In this document: positions 11,373-22,150 of the stretch, one piece after another | How the letters are laid out: every line of letters begins with the position of its first letter | How positions within the stretch are numbered: position 1 is the first letter of the stretch | DNA from: Suillus spraguei | Lineage: Eukaryota > Basidiomycota > Agaricomycetes > Boletales > Suillaceae | DNA: 64,000 nucleotides | Assembly (NCBI GenBank): GCA_016800925.1 | Contig: JABCPU010000067.1 | Coordinates: 1-64,000, forward strand | Reading direction: 5' to 3' | Position numbers and translations under genes: made by a program | Notes under the pieces: generated by a model | The model's database searches: none | Seen by the model: only the letters and a program-made list of their open reading frames with translations | Told to the model about the DNA's origin: nothing

Positions 11373-12499
11373 TGTCAGTCTGCGTTGTGACTTATCGTGG
11401 CGGCGCCAGCACTAGTCACCGGCTCACTTATATCAAACACACATCACATTGTATCCTTTCCTCTTCTCCTTATGCATAAAACCATCCATTTCCAATTCAT
11501 TTGCACTGCTCTCTCTATTCGCTTCTTTCTTCTGTTATTATGCTTGTGAACGTATAGCAGCTTCGTCTTCTCGGTCCACTCGTACAAATAATTTTCTGTG
11601 ATCACACTTCCACCGTCTGACTGTGCTGACGGGTCTGCTATGTCTGATAAGGCCCTCTTGAACACGAATGACAAGTAAGTCTGCTGGTATAGTGTTTGTG
11701 CTAGCAAGAGATAAAGCACAAGGGACCGCGTCTAGAACACTAGCAATGGAAATGTAGCGTCAAAGGACGGTACACCTGTTTTAACTTGTGACAGCTGCGA
11801 GCAACATTCTGCGGGGCATACACGGGCAAATAGTTGTTCGGGTGTTATTTGTTATATCTTACCAAGTATGTGCGAACTTGCACAATCGTTACGATGTCAT
11901 TGACCTAATTTGGCCTGCCAAGAATGCAAAACATAATCTATGTTAGAATATTGGCGATTGAGCCAGATCGGTCGAGACTGCACAAACCCGACAGGAGCGA
12001 TATGCATTCGATCCTGCGTGACGCTAAGGAAGCCATTAACATCTGTAGGCGTACGAGGAAGTACGGTGGCAGTAGAGATCGTGTTCATCTTGTGTGCCAT
12101 TGCTTGATGTAAGCATGTCGGAAACAAGATGCGACGACAAATCCAAATTGGATTGGAGCCAAGGATGCTGTTGCGTAGATACGTGCATGCAACTCGAGAT
12201 AGTAAACGGATCATGATAAATTGGATATGGTTCAACCGTGACAGATGATGGTGGGACACAACAGCCCGACACGTATCTGTGCAAAAATGACACCGTCGAA
12301 ACTGCCCACGACATGAATTAGCAAAGCCTGACGTCAAAACGAATACGCACGAGTCACTTAGAGCGAGCAGTGGACAGAGAGATGAAAAGAACTACACACC
12401 TTGGATGTCTCACGTCATATACGAGTCAAACTTGTGAGAATACTTGTGGGCGATGCTGTGGCATATCAGCTTGGTCACCTGAGTTGGTGGCGTACCTCA
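11373..12499. other. intergenic region, nothing recognised
   Basis: The region between the membrane-protein gene and the helicase relic contains only short open frames in several phases, with no codon pattern or motif I can support. Confidence 0.45.
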
Positions 12500-12757
12500 G
12501 GTCTCATCCTCACGGTCCATGCAAAGTACCAACTTCTGCAGCCGCTTTGATAGCTGTCAGACAGACGTTGCTGCAACGCATCGTGGTTGGGTACAGGCAA
12601 CGGCATTTTCTTCGGATGCCCATCCAGATTCCGGGAGGCAGTTCCCAGCCTGGAGTAAGATGGAACCTGGATTATCCGTGATATTTGATGATTGTTCATG
12701 TGTTGTTTTTCCTGACCCTGTTTGACTGATAACGAGCGTGACATACCCCGAGTCCAT
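12500..12757 (-). pseudogene. relic of a DEAH-box RNA helicase (ATP-binding region)
   Basis: The minus strand encodes Q-T-G-S-G-K-T-T (the Walker A / motif I of DEAH/RHA helicases) and, about 35 codons later, A-C-T-Q-P-R-C-V-A-A-T-S-V (motif Ia, normally T-Q-P-R-R-V-A-A). Between them the usual I-P-Q-(Y/F)-L-x-x-A-G segment can be seen only in another frame (Q-V-P-S-Y), so there is at least one frame break. The rest of the protein (DEAH motif, helicase C, OB fold) is not recognisable. Such helicases remodel spliceosomal or ribosomal RNA; this copy is almost certainly a non-functional fragment. The second arginine of motif Ia is changed to cysteine. Confidence 0.75.
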
Positions 12758-12759
12758 AT

Positions 12760-12935
12760 CGCAATATGTTGTGGCGGGTGCTTAGTGTAATCCGCACGTG
12801 GTTTCGTCGGTCAAATGGGGCAACTAAAAATACTGATGATTATATTCTGGACATTGTACGAACCTGTAGCAGTGCAACATCCACGCGTACAGTAAACAGA
12901 GTAAATAGTTCATCGTCATAAACGAACCACATACG
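12760..12935. repeat. diverged copy of the 7855 dispersed repeat
   Basis: This stretch shares ATCGCAATATGTT, GTGCTTAGTG and AAATACTGATG blocks, in the same order, with 7855-7945. It lies just downstream of the palmitoyltransferase stop codon. Confidence 0.5.
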
Positions 12936-15641
12936 CTAGACCTGATTCAAAGGTTCATAGCCTCTCCGGCTGGAGCCCATACCCATCCGCATGCTGAGCT
13001 TGCTGAGCAGACTCTTACTCCTGCTGCTATTGGGACCTTCGTGATCGTGCTCAAGTTCGGCTCGTTCCGCTTCCTTCCGTTTCTTTGCTTCCTCGAAACC
13101 TTCCAAGGGCACATCATACACTTGCCATACTCCACGCCAAGCTCCTTGCCCATACTCCAGAAATCCTTGCAGTTCCGTACTGCTCCAAAATCAAATGGAT
13201 TACGCGCATGTGAGGTGAGTCCGCGTGCGGCACGTCCACGCGTGAACCGGTCGAGGCCGAGGAGGTTGAGTAGGAAGGCGGTACATGTTCCGGGTGCGGT
13301 GAGGGTCCCGCAGAAAGTGTGGTTATGGGCCTGTTTGTGAGCACCACCCTCTGCTTCACTGTCGGTGTCGCCATTCTGCTGGTGAGCGCCATGGTGGTGC
13401 CGATGTCCCATCTGGACACCCGCACCTCCACTACCAGCAGCGAGGGTACCGCGACCACCCATGAAGCCGAAACGCCCGAGGTTAGAGACCTCGAACGTTG
13501 TTAGTTGTCTGGTCACTTGCCAGTACTGTGTCACGAGAAGCACAGAAGTCCACGTCAGTTGCAGTGCTGACCACAGCGAGACGCAAAGAAGGAATGCATC
13601 CTTCAAGGCTGGCTCGCAAAGGATTGCGAAGCAGTCAACGGATTCGGGCAATGACATTGACGAGAAATCTGTCATTACTCAAATGAGACTCTTCGGAAAG
13701 ATAATGACCGAGAACATACATTCATAAACAAGGTAGTCAAACAACACGATGTCGATGACTAATGCCGAGACAAAGAGCAAAAACTGCCTATGGTTATTTG
13801 CCCCAACTACAAACTGCATCAGAGTTGGAGTGCCAGTATTCAAGGAACTTAGCTCACCACAGTTCCAGACCCATGGGCAATGGCTATGATAGACGAAGTT
13901 CACTTTTAGCTCTCTAAGATAGGACAAGACATACTGGTCACTTCGCGCTACACATCGATCACAAATACGACAATGTTTTGACCGTAGGGGTTTCTTTGCC
14001 TGTGTAAAATGTTGACATGAGTCTGCACCTTACAATATTGGCACGCACCATGCATTGTATGCAAATGTTTGCCCGTTGAGTCTGCCCTCTGAAGCAAGGT
14101 CTTCGATGATCTGCAGGCTCCGTTATCATGTGCAGATTCATTACGGAACGCAAATAGACTTACTGCCTTCAATTCTCCGTCGTGTGCTGGTCGGGGGCAA
14201 AGACCTGGGTCCAACGTAATGGCACGGAAGAAGTTATACAGACATAGACCAAATATGATTGCGAAGGCAAGGTGGACAAAGGCATGCGATTCTGTCTCTG
14301 GAATGATGTCAGCCCGCGGTTGCAAAAGTATGGCACATGACGTACGCTGTACAAGTCGTGTTATCCAGCAGTAACCAACCCATAGCATCGACCCTGCGAT
14401 AATGCCCGCAAAATATGGGCTTTGATTTACTGTTCCAACGTAGGTGTTCTTATTCAACAGCACTCGGGTTACGATCTGCTTTTCATGAGCTATCGCATAG
14501 TCATGCGAGTCTGTCGTCACTTACATGATGCATGGCAAAAAACTCAGCCATGGCGAGTATAATACCAGTATACCACGGCAGAATAGCAAGCGTGGTAAAA
14601 TGAAATATAGAAACAAGGAGGGTAAAATGAATATAACAATCTTGGTATTGCGCTAAAGCCGGATCAGAAGTTTACAGAGGGGGATCAAAGAGTGAACAGA
14701 CCTCGTTTAATGGTTTCGCTTTGACCACACCATGTTCCGTTAATCCACCCTCTTCCATGGCTCTCTTCCATGCGCCTAGGCTCTTTAATTCAACGGCCAT
14801 ATCTCTTGGCGTACGGTTCTCAAGATCTTTTGCGTGGATATCAGCGCCCATTTCAATGAGGCGCCGGAGGATTACCCGATTGCCCCGGACCACAGCCCAG
14901 TGTAACGGAGTAAGTCCAGTATCGTCTTTCAAGTTAGGATTTGCACCGTGCTTAAGCAGAAGATCTACGGACAATGCATCGCCTTGATACGCAGCCCACA
15001 TCAATGACGTATGGCCTTGTAAGTCACGAGAATCGATGTTCACAGGTTGATGCAGAAGTAAAGGAGCGGCATTACTGACGACGAGTGTGTCACGAGGTGG
15101 AGGGAGTTGTAGCCTTGGGTGTCAGCAATGGTTGGATCAGCATTGTGGGATATGAGCAGTTGCACGATGTAGAGGTATCCATTGCGCGCGGCCCATTGCA
15201 GAGGAGTAGCCTGTAGGTCACCCCCTATTGCGTCTATCTCCGCGCCCTGTTCTATGAGATAGCGGCAGGTTGCAAGCTGGGCATTGATTGCTGCCCAGTG
15301 AAGAGGAGTGCTGCGGACATTCATGAGTGTAACAAAAGGATTTGGGCTAGGCTTACACATTCTGGTCATCCCTGTCTGTGACCTTGCATTTTCCAGACTC
15401 TACGAGTTCACGAATGGCATTGAGATCCCCGCGCTGCGCTGCTGAGATTATTTCTGCCTGTATGACCGTTAGAAATTAGAGCCTGCAGGAGTGAACTAAT
15501 ACTAATTACCACGGGTTGAGCAGACGGTTGAGAGTAAGATATATTAGTCGCGGTAGCTTGCTCGTGAACTACTTGAGTTGTGGGATCGGATTTTTTGGGT
15601 TCGTTCATGTCGTTCGTGCAGTCGTTGGCTGTCGTGGTCAT
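12936..15641 (-). CDS. AKR1-type palmitoyltransferase (ankyrin repeats + DHHC), with frame breaks
   Basis: The gene has many exons, read from 15641 down. The acidic N-terminus starts M-T-T-T-A-N-D-C. Then come [15 protein letters not shown] and about five ankyrin repeats (for example S-T-P-L-H-W-A-A and [10 protein letters not shown]). Two pairs of membrane helices follow, then [15 protein letters not shown], and the Cys-rich catalytic domain [14 protein letters not shown] split by introns before [10 protein letters not shown]. The remainder has two more helices, a His/Gly-rich loop, N-P-F-D-F-G, and the end E-P-L-N-Q-V. This family S-acylates cysteines of Golgi/endocytic proteins. The DHHC catalytic motif is intact. 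Three places need a one-base correction to stay in frame (about 13122, 14064 and 14595), each beside a homopolymer; see findings. The 5' end is duplicated at 21990-22150. Confidence 0.82.
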
Positions 15642-17286
15642 TCGCAGCGAGCTGAATGCCATCCACGTGAGTTGATGACGTGACGACGTGACGTGACTAC
15701 CATCAATCTCAATTCTCAAAGTTCCGCTCAGGTCGCACGCCTTCGGGCAAAACATGCACGGCAGCACTACTTTTGGGAGTGTTTTGGAGGCCTTGTGCAT
15801 GACATGACCGTCCCACTCCAGCGATCGATTGGTCACATATATGAGGCTCTTTGTCACTTATTTTTCTATTATGTTTGCCCTTTTTGCTGCCAGTTCTTTC
15901 ATTATCTTCGGCCAACCATTACATAATGAGGTACGTCATAGTACAACTGGCAGGCTGTTTGAGCTTGAATCATCGTATGATGACTTCCCAACACAATAAT
16001 TTTTTCACTCGACACAGAAGGCATGAATCTAATGATAAGGAGACATCCTAATATTGCGCGGCTACTTGCTTCCACAAATAAAGATTTTGGGACTTCACAC
16101 CGAAACTGCCAGGGGAACGTCACTTATAAGTGCGTACATATGCGCTACTTCAGGCTGCCAGATCATAAACTGTCGCTAAACTGTCGTGGTAGCTACTGGC
16201 TAATATAGGCTTTATCCTTAAGTGCGAAAATATTTAAATTACCCTACGATTTGGATTTGTCCCTCGATTGGCATATGAATGCGCCGCTTCCTTCAAAAGC
16301 ATTTCTCCGCAGCCCGTCGTGACTCTATGCTAATGAGCACCTAGAAAATTGGGCTGATGCCAAAATACAAGCAGAGAAAGATGTTGCCTGGTGGGTGGAT
16401 GTAGAAGCTGGATTGGATGTTGCAGGGGTCGGTGATATGGCTTCGTTCAATGTGTTGGGATGGGGAGGGACAAAAGTTCTCATTTGATATTGTACTAGAT
16501 TACTCTACGTGTAGTTGATATTGCGCTTGTCCTGATCAGTTCTACTTCTCGCGAACCGATGTGCGGGCTATAATGTCATTCACCGTCTCCCTTGGCTTGT
16601 ATGAGTTCATAGTTAGCTGTATCTGGCAGTACCTTATTTACCTGCTCCGATGCTTCCATACAAGAAAACGATGTATAAACAATGGTGTTCATCTGAATTA
16701 GTATGTAGTAGAACTGCGCTCTAACTTTGTAGCATGGTCCCTATACATTCCATTACATGAATTGACTATATTGCACTGATTTCATCGTACACCAATATAT
16801 ACCATGGTCCTTTTTTCACGTGCCAGTGGCGGATGAATTGCAAAATATTGTCCATGCGCAGGCCAGGCTGTCAAAGGACAGTAAGATGATTAGTAGTGGG
16901 ACCGGCGAATTTCAAACTCTATGATATCAGGCGCTGCCTTGGATCCACGACGATCGATTATAGTCAGTTAGCAGAGTTTTCAGTTGCAAAGTCTGCATCT
17001 ACAGCACTGGCGACGTGGTGAGTGATGAAATACCGTATATTACAAGATGGGAAAACATGAGCAAGATATAAAAATACATAGTCCGGTCACCGAACTACAG
17101 TCATGAACGGCTTTTGGAACGTGCAACCGCTCAAGAGCCCGAGGTTGGTAGGAACAACGATAGGTGCAACGTTCAGGACTGCTAGCGGCGGGCTGCGGGT
17201 CAACGGCTCAAGAGTCCGGACTGAAGACGAGAGGATTCCAAAGCGTCACGTCATGGACTAAGTATTATAGAACATGTCAGGTGTGG
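15642..17286. other. intergenic part of duplicated unit 1
   Basis: This spacer between AKR1 and NLR1 has no gene of its own that I can support. It is matched, with many indels, by 22140-23512 (for example CCCTCGATTGGCATATGAA near 16260 and 22820), showing that it belongs to the tandem duplication. Confidence 0.7.
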
Positions 17287-20200
17287 CTACCTTGAGTCGT
17301 TGAAACATACCTTCACAATTTTTTCCCCTTCAGATAAGACGACAAAACAAGAGCGCAGACCCTTCAAACACCACTCCATTTCCAACCAGGGGACGATATG
17401 ACCATTCCAAAAAGCCTGGAATATACAATTGAGTGTGTCATCCCATGGGCTGGGGGCACGCGAGAGATGTACGGTCCAGTTATGACAGGCGTACTTGAGA
17501 GCGTCGCAAGCTGTTCGACTGCGTTCCCGTGCTGCGTTTGCAGAGCTCTCAAAGGCATTCATAGCATGAATGATCTGCCTGTCTGATAGAAGGCTTTCTG
17601 GTATTGCAGAGGTGGAATGATGCTGGTGTCTTAATGCCAAGAAAACCGGAAACATCAAGAAATCTGGCAATGTTTTGATTTGCTGGATGACTTGAGAAGC
17701 TGGGAGTAAAGGCGCGTCACTGGAGATGATATACTCGTTGATTGCGTCGGATGTCTTCAAAAATTCTTCCATTGTTACCCAGACGGAGGCCTCGGGAGTG
17801 GACTGCCACTCTTGACCGCAGGGAGTCTGCAGCCAGTCTCGTCCTGCCTGGGTCTGCAGCCAGTCTTGTCCTGCCTGGGTCTGCAGCCAATCTTGTCCTG
17901 CCTGGGTCTGCATCCAGTCTCGTACACCCTCGGATTGCAGCCAGTCACGTGCTCCCTGAGTCTGCAGCCAGTCTCGTGCTCCCTGGGTCTGCAGCCAGTC
18001 TTGCCCTGCCTGGGTCTGCAGCCAGTCCCATCCTCCCTCGGTCTGCAGCCGGTCTTGTACTCCCCGAGTCTGCAGCCAGTCTCGTCCTTCCTGGGTCTGC
18101 AGCCAGTCTCGTCCTCTCTGGGTCTGCAGCCAGTCTCGTCCTCCCAGTGTCTGCAGCCAGTCGCGTCCTCCCTGGGTCTGCAGCCAATCTTGTCCTCCCT
18201 CTGTCTGCAGCCAGTCTCGTCCTTCCTGTGTCTGCAGCCAGTCTCGTACTCTCTGGGTCTGCAGCCAGTCTCGTACTCTCTGGGTCTGCAGCCAGTCTCG
18301 TCCTCCCAGTGTCTGCAGCCAATCTCGTCCTCCCAGTGTCTGCAGCCAGTCTCGTCCTCCCAGTGTCTGCAGCCAGTCGCGTCCTCCCTGGGTCTGCAGC
18401 CAGTCTCGTCCTCCCTGGGTCTGCAGCCAGTCTCGTCCTCCCTGAGTCTGCAGCCAGTCTCGTCCTCCCTGGGTCTGCAGCCAGTCTCGTCCTCCCTGGG
18501 TCTGCAGCCAGTCCCGTCCTCCCTCTGTCTGCAGCCAGTTCCGTCCTCCCTCTGTCTGCAGCCAGTCTCGTCCTTCCTGTGTCTGCAACCAGTCTCGTAC
18601 TTTCTGGGTCTGCAGCCAGTCCTGTCCTCCCGCGGTCTGCAGCCAGTCTTGTCCTCCCTTGTCTGCAGCCAGTTTTGGCCTCCTTGGGTCTGCAGCCAGT
18701 CTCGTCCTCCCCAGGTCTGCAGCCAGTCTTGTCCCCCATAGGTCTGCAGCCAGTCTCGTCCTCCCTCGGTTTGCACCCAGTCCTGTCCTTCAAATGTCTG
18801 CAGCCAGTCTCGTCCTCCCCTGGTTCGCAGCCAGTCTCGTCCTCCCGGGTCCGCAGCCAGTCTCGTCCGTCCTGGGTATGCAACCAGTCTCGGTCTCCCA
18901 GATCTGCAGCCAGGATCGTCCTTCCATGTCTGCAGCCAGCCCCGTGCTCGCTGGGTCTGCAGCCAGTCTCGTCCTCCCCGTGTCTGCAGCCAGTCTTGTC
19001 CTCCCCATGTCTGCAGCCAGCTTTGTACACCCTCGGACTGCAGCCAGTCTTGTCCTCCCTGGGTCTGCAGCCAGTCTTGTCCTCCCCATGTCAGCAGCCA
19101 CCCCGTGCTCTCTGGGTCTGCAGCCAGTCTTGTCCTCCCTGGGTCTGTAACCAGTCTCGTCCTCCCTGTGTTCGCAGCCAGTCTCGTCCTCCCTCGGTTT
19201 GCAGCCAGTCTTGTCCTACCTGGGTCTGCAGCCAGTCTTGTCCTCCCCATGTCTGCAGCCAGTCCCGTGCTCTCTGGGTCTGCAGCCAGTCTTGTCCTCC
19301 CTGGGTACGCAGCCAATCTCGTCCTCCCTCAGTCTGCAGCCAGCCTTGTCCTCCCTCAGTCCTGCAACCAGTTTCGTGCTCTCTGGGTCTGCAACCAGTC
19401 TTGTCCCCCTGGGTCTGCAGCCAGTCTTGTCCTCCCTGGATCTGCAGCCAGGCACCCCCGTCCATGGTCCCCAGCCAAGATTGTAGATCTGAAGTGCGAC
19501 CTCCTCGAAGCCACAGCAAAGAGATGATAACTGACAGTGGCTCTAAGGGCTGAACAAGGAACGCTAATGAATCTTTTAACTTATGGGGGTCCTCGGCTTG
19601 CATAGCTTTACTTTGCTTCTTCAGTTCTGAGAGTGCATCCAAGAGAGCCGTGCTTTTTTGGAATCGCATTTATCAAGCGGAGAGAGGAACGTGCGAGTAG
19701 GGAGTGAGGGTGAGGCAATGCAATATCGTGTACTTGAGGGAGGCTGCAGTTTGAGCGGTCGAAAACATAGTCGCGAATGGACGAGTGATAGATATTTACG
19801 GGGAGGGTGCTGTCTGTCGGGATATCCATAACAGACCGTAGCTGAATCAGCGTTGTCTGCACATCTCTGCCAAAATTAGGGCCAAGAAGTGTTGATATTT
19901 GCGCTATGGGCAGGGGGTCTGTCAGGGCAGCAACGAGGGACAAGTGCAGGTATGCCCGCTTGGGCTCAGCACAGGTAGAGAGGATAAGGTCGTATAACTT
20001 GTACACCTCTGTTCCTGGTAGCAGCTCGCTCGTCAGCCGGACCATCAGCTGCAACCGATCACGAGGGTCACTGTCTTCATCGTCAACAATAAACTTCATC
20101 ATCGTAGACGCCACGATGAAACGTCTGCCAGCTCGGCTCGCCAGCTTCGCAAGGTCACCCTCTGATGGCTGCGGGAAATCGGGATGGCGGGATTGCAGCC

Positions 20201-21068
20201 CTCTGAATGAATGCTGCAAAAATACATAAATGTCATTGTCGACATCGGCACCGTCTAGCGAGATGACGGTAGCAATGCCCTTCCCAGAAGTTTTCACTGG
20301 TATCTCGCACACCAGCGAGCGCACCTCTTCGTTCTGAAAGGCTTCGCAGATATGGGATTCTGAGCGACTCGTGAGCAGAATGTGGGTTACGGGCAGATCA
20401 GGGTCACGAAGAGCCCGTGCAAGGGAAAGGATTAGATCGGTAAGCTCAGGTTCGGATGTGCATTCATCAAGGGCATCCACAACAAACGTCAAAGGCGGAC
20501 ATCCACGCAATCTTGGTCGAAGGTTCCGGAGGGGTTGGAGAAAGAGAGCCTCCATCTGGTCACAGAGAGGCGCGTCTGGGTCTAGTAGAGCAGGATTGTT
20601 GCGGATGGCTCTGTTCACATGTTGCCGGATGCTTGGAAAATTGGTGGCAAGCTGGTAGGCGAGCGTCGCAAAGAAATACCTAGTCGTGCCACGTGTGGTG
20701 TGTTTGCGCGAGAAAAAGAACGTTCCCGCTAGCCGCTTTTCGACACTTGTTTCTTCAGTCACTTTGAGACTTTTCATCTTCTCAGCTACTGTAAACGCGA
20801 CGGCAGACTTTCCAACGCCAGCCGTGCCATGCAGCCAAATGAGTTGATTCTTCGTTGTATCATCCAGGAATCCGTGGATGTATTTGAGGAGATCCACCCG
20901 GGTTCCTTGCAAACATTTCGGGTGGGGCTGACGCTCAGGAGAGTTATATTGAGCACCCTTGACAGCAACCTGGGATAGTCTCGCCCAAGTTCCTTCAGGA
21001 GCTGTCAAAGAAGTTAGAGAGCATGTAAGAGATGAAGGATGGAGATACTGACATTGATCGTCGCTCAT
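17287..21068 (-). CDS. NLR1: NACHT STAND protein with a nonapeptide-repeat array
   Basis: The start at 21068 (M-S-D-D-Q, intron 1 beginning GTCAGT) joins to E-G-T-W-A-R-L-S-Q. The NACHT module has the pre-P-loop segment C-L-Q-G-T-R, Walker A G-T-A-G-V-G-K-S, Walker B L-T-F-V-V-D-A-L-D-E-C, sensor L-L-T-S-R-S-E, and a winged-helix region through S-S-I-R-D-Y-V. NACHT NTPases are switch-like sensors; in fungi they act in non-self recognition and cell death. After S-W-L-G-T-M-D-G-G comes an array of about 60 nine-residue units (consensus W-L-Q-T-Q-G-G-R-D, 17823-19460). A helical C-terminus follows (F-L-K-T-S-D-A-I-N-E-Y, H-L-S-R-A-P-S-P, W-C-L-K-G-L-R-S-C), stopping at 17287 or splicing at GTATGT just before. 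One extra T at 19654-19659 compared with NLR2, and several indels inside the array, break the frame as given. No WD40 or ANK repeats are present. Confidence 0.8.
17823..19460. repeat. 27-bp coding tandem array, about 60 units
   Basis: A 27-bp unit (on the + strand starting CAGCCAGTCTCGTCCTCCCT and ending GGGTCTG) is repeated without spacer. Variation is concentrated at a few positions (CTCGT/CTTGT, CTCC/CTGC, CTGGG/CTCGG). The unit length is a multiple of three and stop-free in every frame, so several overlapping long open frames appear on both strands. The sense frame is fixed by the unique NLR1 sequence on both sides and reads W-L-Q-T-(Q/L/E)-G-(G/V/A)-(R/Q)-D. Confidence 0.97.
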
Positions 21069-21807
21069 CGATGAAGGTTGTGATATAAGAGATGTGATGA
21101 ACGAACTCAAAGTACTGGCTGGGTTCCAAGGTGCGGTTAAAAATAATTTAGGTGATAGTTATCTGGAGGGACAACGTACGAAAATTTGAATCGAAGCTTT
21201 TAAGACTTCAAGCTTCAGTCGTGGAACGACTCAGCTGTCGAATGTAAAGCGTGGTGAAAATGGAATAGATGAATGGATGTTTCAGCTTATTCTGCTATGG
21301 GAGGCTCGCTGGATGGTGGTGAAATGTGGTTGAAGGAGGAGTAGACGCTTGCAGTTGCAGGAGGACACCATGAGGCTGCTGTGCGGCCATACTAATGTGA
21401 CTGCACAGCCAGACAGAACCACGTCAACACTGCTTAGAGGTGAACTGGAGGTGTGCATCGTTATCATCTGATCCCCTAGGTTTCCGCAGCCAAGTATGAT
21501 CAATTACATTAGTATCAGTGTGACTTCTATTGAATAAATGGGAGACTGAAATGCAGGGGAGTACACTGTGGACAAAGTGCGGATCTTATTGCAACAAGGG
21601 GCAGTCAGGCTAATACATCTTCCGAGCATTCAACTCAAATACTAATACTTCGCCCCAACTTTTAATCACTCAAGTACAAAACATACTAGCGGGCCTCAGT
21701 ACCTATAGCAAACTCATTTTCAAATTTGTTTTCGCAGTCTGATAACTAAAATGATACTCCACAAATCAACGGCGCAGCAACAAACCCTATGCTCGGTTAA
21801 AATGACC
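21069..21807. other. NLR1 upstream region
   Basis: No gene is recognised. The stretch is matched by 25830-26500 upstream of NLR2, so it probably holds the shared promoter of the NLR and, at its right end, that of GPHR. Confidence 0.6.
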
Positions 21808-21990
21808 GCACAAGTATTGCATCAGTTTGTCTAAATGGTTCTGGACATATTTCTCATTTATAACTCTAAAGAGGATTTCTATCCATTAGCTGCCGCATCT
21901 GCTTGCAAAAGAAGCTGTACAGTGTACAAGGACCTTCAACCACTCGCCCCGCAAGACACGTTGCCTGGGTCTGCGCAATCAAGTAGGATA
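21808..21990 (+). pseudogene. truncated 5' fragment of GPHR gene
   Basis: The fragment matches 26502-26700 of the full GPHR gene: ATGACCGCACAA, the intron around CTGGACATATTTCTCA, and the exon encoding the L-Q-K-K-L-Y region (with small indels). It stops abruptly near 21990, where AKR1 sequence begins. It lacks all later exons and cannot encode a functional protein. Confidence 0.85.
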
Positions 21991-22150
21991 CAGACAGTTG
22001 AATGTGTTAGTCGTTGTAGCTTGCTCGTGAACTACTTGAATTGTAGGATCGGATTTTTGGATTCGTTCATGTCGTTCGTGCGGTGGCTGTCATGGTCGTT
22101 CGCAGCGAGCTGAATGCCATCCGACGTGACGATATGACGTGACTACCATC
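21990..22150 (-). pseudogene. truncated 5' fragment of AKR1 gene
   Basis: The fragment matches 15530-15700: the first-exon region that encodes the acidic N-terminus of the palmitoyltransferase, plus its upstream sequence (TAGCTTGCTCGTGAACTACTTG is shared). It contains indels relative to the full gene and has no downstream exons. Confidence 0.85.

Larger units (their letters stand above)
15530..21990. repeat. tandem segmental duplication, unit 1
   Basis: The unit contains, left to right, the 5' end of AKR1 (-), a spacer, NLR1 (-), the NLR1 promoter and a 5' fragment of GPHR (+, about 21808-21990). Each part has a counterpart, in the same order and orientation, in 21990-26700. The join near 21990 fuses GPHR exon sequence directly to AKR1 first-exon sequence. 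Confidence 0.88.

Noticed and set aside
13041..13340. + strand open frame opposite the AKR1 C-terminus
   Set aside because: Shadow of the real minus-strand exon; no start context or motif.
17775..19316. 513-codon minus-strand frame giving L-A-A-D-P-G-R-T-R repeats
   Set aside because: Same array read in other frames; not continuous with the NACHT or C-terminal domain frames except where indels shift it.
17742..19553. 603-codon open frame on the + strand through the repeat array (S-A-A-S-L-V-L-P repeats)
   Set aside because: It is the antisense of the NLR1 array; a 27-bp unit without stops opens all frames. Unique flanking sequence fixes the coding frame on the minus strand.
20371..20658. 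+ strand open frames opposite the NACHT domain (also 25097-25411)
   Set aside because: Mirror-image frames of the NACHT coding sequence, duplicated only because the sense strand is duplicated.
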